From Rhodocollybia butyracea (lineage: Eukaryota; Basidiomycota; Agaricomycetes; Agaricales; Omphalotaceae), in assembly GCA_015501585.1 (NCBI GenBank), contig JADNRY010000031.1, positions 310,001 through 374,000 of the forward strand: 64,000 bases of DNA. The letters run 5' to 3'. Under the pieces are notes generated by a model that saw nothing but the letters and a program-made list of their open reading frames with translations, searched no databases and had not been told where the DNA came from. Shown here in pieces: positions 62,534-64,000 of the stretch (positions are counted from its first letter, which is position 1; each line of letters starts with the position of its first letter). The position numbers and the translations under genes are program-made.

Positions 62534-63743
62534 GTAAACAGCATGTATTTCCATTTCCATCATCCAATAAAAGGGCCCGTCGGAAACTAGATTTAGTTCA
62601 CTCCAATGTTTGCGGTCCATTACCCAACTCTATCAATGGTGGCTATAGGTATTTCATTACCTTCATAGATGATGTCACCCACCACTGCTGGGTTTATTTC
62701 CTCCATCACAAATCCGAGGGGTATTGATGCTTCCACAAGTGGAAGGCTATGGTAGAGCTCGAGACTGGGCTTAAGCTCAAGGTTTTTTGTACAGATAATG
62801 GTGGAGAATATACCTCTGATCAGTTTGAGGATTATCTCTGTAACCTTGGTATTATCCATGAGATCACAGTCCCTCACACCCCACAGCAGAATGGTGTTGC
62901 TGAACATTTCAACCGCACTATCATTGAGCGTGCCAGATGCATGATGCTAAATTTACTGCTGGGTTTTGGGTCTTTGCCATCATTATTGCTGTCTATCTCA
63001 TTAACTGCTCACCTACCTCACAGCTTCCTAATTCTACTCCACACAAAGCTTGGTCTGGCATAAAGCCTTCACTCAAGGAACTCAAACCTTTTGGCTGTCC
63101 TGCCTATGCTCACATCCCCAAATCAAAGTGTACAAAGCTTGACTTTAAAACTCGTAAGTGCATCTTTCTTGGTTACAAAGAGCACACCAAGGGTTACCTT
63201 CTGTGGGATCCAAAGAAGCAAAAAACCTTTGTTTCACAAGACATCATTTTTGATGAACGTCCTCACCCTCCTGGCCCGCCTTTACCCATTCCAGATCTTT
63301 TGCAGATCCTTTACAATGGTGAGGTGCCTGGAGACGGCCTACCTGGCTTTTCACAAGTCGGAGATGTGTGGGAAGATAACTCTCCCCCTGTGACTCCAGC
63401 GGTTCCACATCCTCCTGCTCCATCTTCTGAGGTTGATTCTGAGGATAATGTTGCCAACTCTCACCCATACTCCCCTGATCTTCCTCCTCCCAATGACCCT
63501 CCACCGGCTCCACCTGCTCGCCGGTGTCATACAGAACTTGAACTTCTTGGGCCTGGTCCAGAAGTAGATGGTCCACGTGCTCGTTGCCTACCTGCCTGCT
63601 TCCATGAAGAACCTGATATTGTGCCAGATCCTCCAGAAGCTGCACCAGGTGATAGACCAGATGTTGCAGAAGGTGTTGCCATGGCCTTTGTGGCCACTGT
63701 CCATGCTCAGGGAGCCTCAGAGCCATGTACTCTGCGGTCCTGA
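62534..63743 (+). pseudogene. copia-2 integrase
   Basis: It resumes with GKQHVFPFPSSNKRARRKLD and the integrase core: NGGYRYFITFIDD, then CTDNGGEYTSDQFEDYLCN (second Asp) and HTPQQNGVAEHFNRTI (Glu). A TGA at about 62728 and a frameshift near 62950 break it. The later part (AYLINCSPTSQLPN..., FLGYKEHTKGYLLWDP, SQDIIFDERP) is the copia integrase C-terminal region with a Pro-rich tail. Confidence 0.87.
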
Positions 63744-64000
63744 TTTTGCCTCTTGGCTGAAGGCTGTAGACAAAGAGCTCAAGTCTCCCATTGATATGGG
63801 AACTTTTGAGTTTATTGACAATTTGCCTAAAGGTTGCCGTGCTATTAGCTCCAAGCTTGTCTTTAAGATGAGGTATTTTCCCCTGTGGTCAAACTTACCT
63901 CCATTTGTGTCCTTTGCACCCTTGCCATGGGTCTAGGTCTTCACTTCCACCATCTCAATGTTGATGCCACATTTCTCAATGGTGAGTTGGAAGAGGAGCT
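63727..64000 (+). pseudogene. copia-2 RT, N-terminal part, cut by window end
   Basis: It encodes GPDFASWLKAVDKELKSPID, GTFEFIDNLPKGCRAISSKL and VFKMR, the conserved start of copia RT ('W..A...E......TW.LV..P.G......K.VFK'). A frame change follows KMR, and the sequence towards the window end reads as QLDVDTAFLNG-like in another frame. The remainder lies outside the window. Confidence 0.8.

Larger units (their letters stand above)
55500..64000 (+). mobile_element. Ty1/copia element, plus strand, runs off the window (copia-2)
   Basis: 5' LTR (55500-56300), an internal initiator-tRNA-type primer site (56304-56315), Gag (56431-57546), then protease, GAG-pre-integrase, integrase and the start of RT up to 64000. 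The coding region is split by a 582-bp insert (57547-58128) and by the 3.9-kb CATCAGG element (58635-62531). Several nonsense codons are present. It is itself inserted in the minus-strand copia fragment. Confidence 0.88.

Overview
The window looks like repeat-rich, probably heterochromatic DNA of a filamentous fungus, most likely a basidiomycete. The reasons are chromodomain-bearing Ty3/gypsy elements, LINEs whose RT carries the fungal 'DISNVFPS'-type motif, kinesin-light-chain-like TPR fragments, and very short GT-AG introns (about 46-63 nt). No conventional housekeeping gene was recognised. Most of the sequence is nested mobile elements.

Layout. 1-1927: no gene, one TA-flanked MITE (1325-1698). 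1928-16906: a 15-kb decayed chromovirus (gypsy-1, minus strand) with 685-bp LTRs. It carries on the opposite strand a five-intron coiled-coil gene (5519-7528), which is itself hit by a 515-bp TRIM. 16907-28139: three copies (A, B, C) of one LINE family. Pieces of an intron-containing tRNA-Lys(CUU) gene lie at every readable LINE end. Copy B is nearly full length but carries an LTR-like insert, a nonsense codon and a mutated RT active site. Copy C is split by a solo LTR that contains a bZIP-site cluster and eight hairpins with one constant loop. 28140-38908: a second gypsy element (gypsy-2, minus) with intact gag-PR and pol ORFs, a leaky-type UGA between them, three extra ORFs after pol, and an extraordinary density of short perfect hairpins. 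38909-43830: the truncated 5' two-thirds of a third gypsy element (gypsy-3, minus). 43831-51700: segmental duplications carrying three copies of a gene for an unrecognised, probably secreted protein; only the middle copy looks intact. 51730-54450: TPR gene fragment split by a 2.2-kb DNA element with CATCAGGAAAA termini. 54460-55499: remnant of a minus-strand copia element. 55500-64000: a plus-strand copia element running off the window. It is split by a 582-bp insert with a 10-bp target duplication and by a 3.9-kb second copy of the CATCAGGAAAA element, which is filled with 154/308-bp satellite repeats in inverted orientation.

The observations I consider most worth pursuing are: (i) the wall-to-wall hairpins of gypsy-2; (ii) the LINE/tRNA-Lys association together with UGA-C stop-codon readthrough signals in both the LINE and gypsy-2; (iii) the eight covarying hairpins in the solo LTR leader; and (iv) the satellite-carrying CATCAGG-terminus transposons. 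Decay throughout is strongly biased to CpG transitions (CGA to TGA stops, LTR differences, the RT active site), as expected for methylation- or RIP-like silencing.
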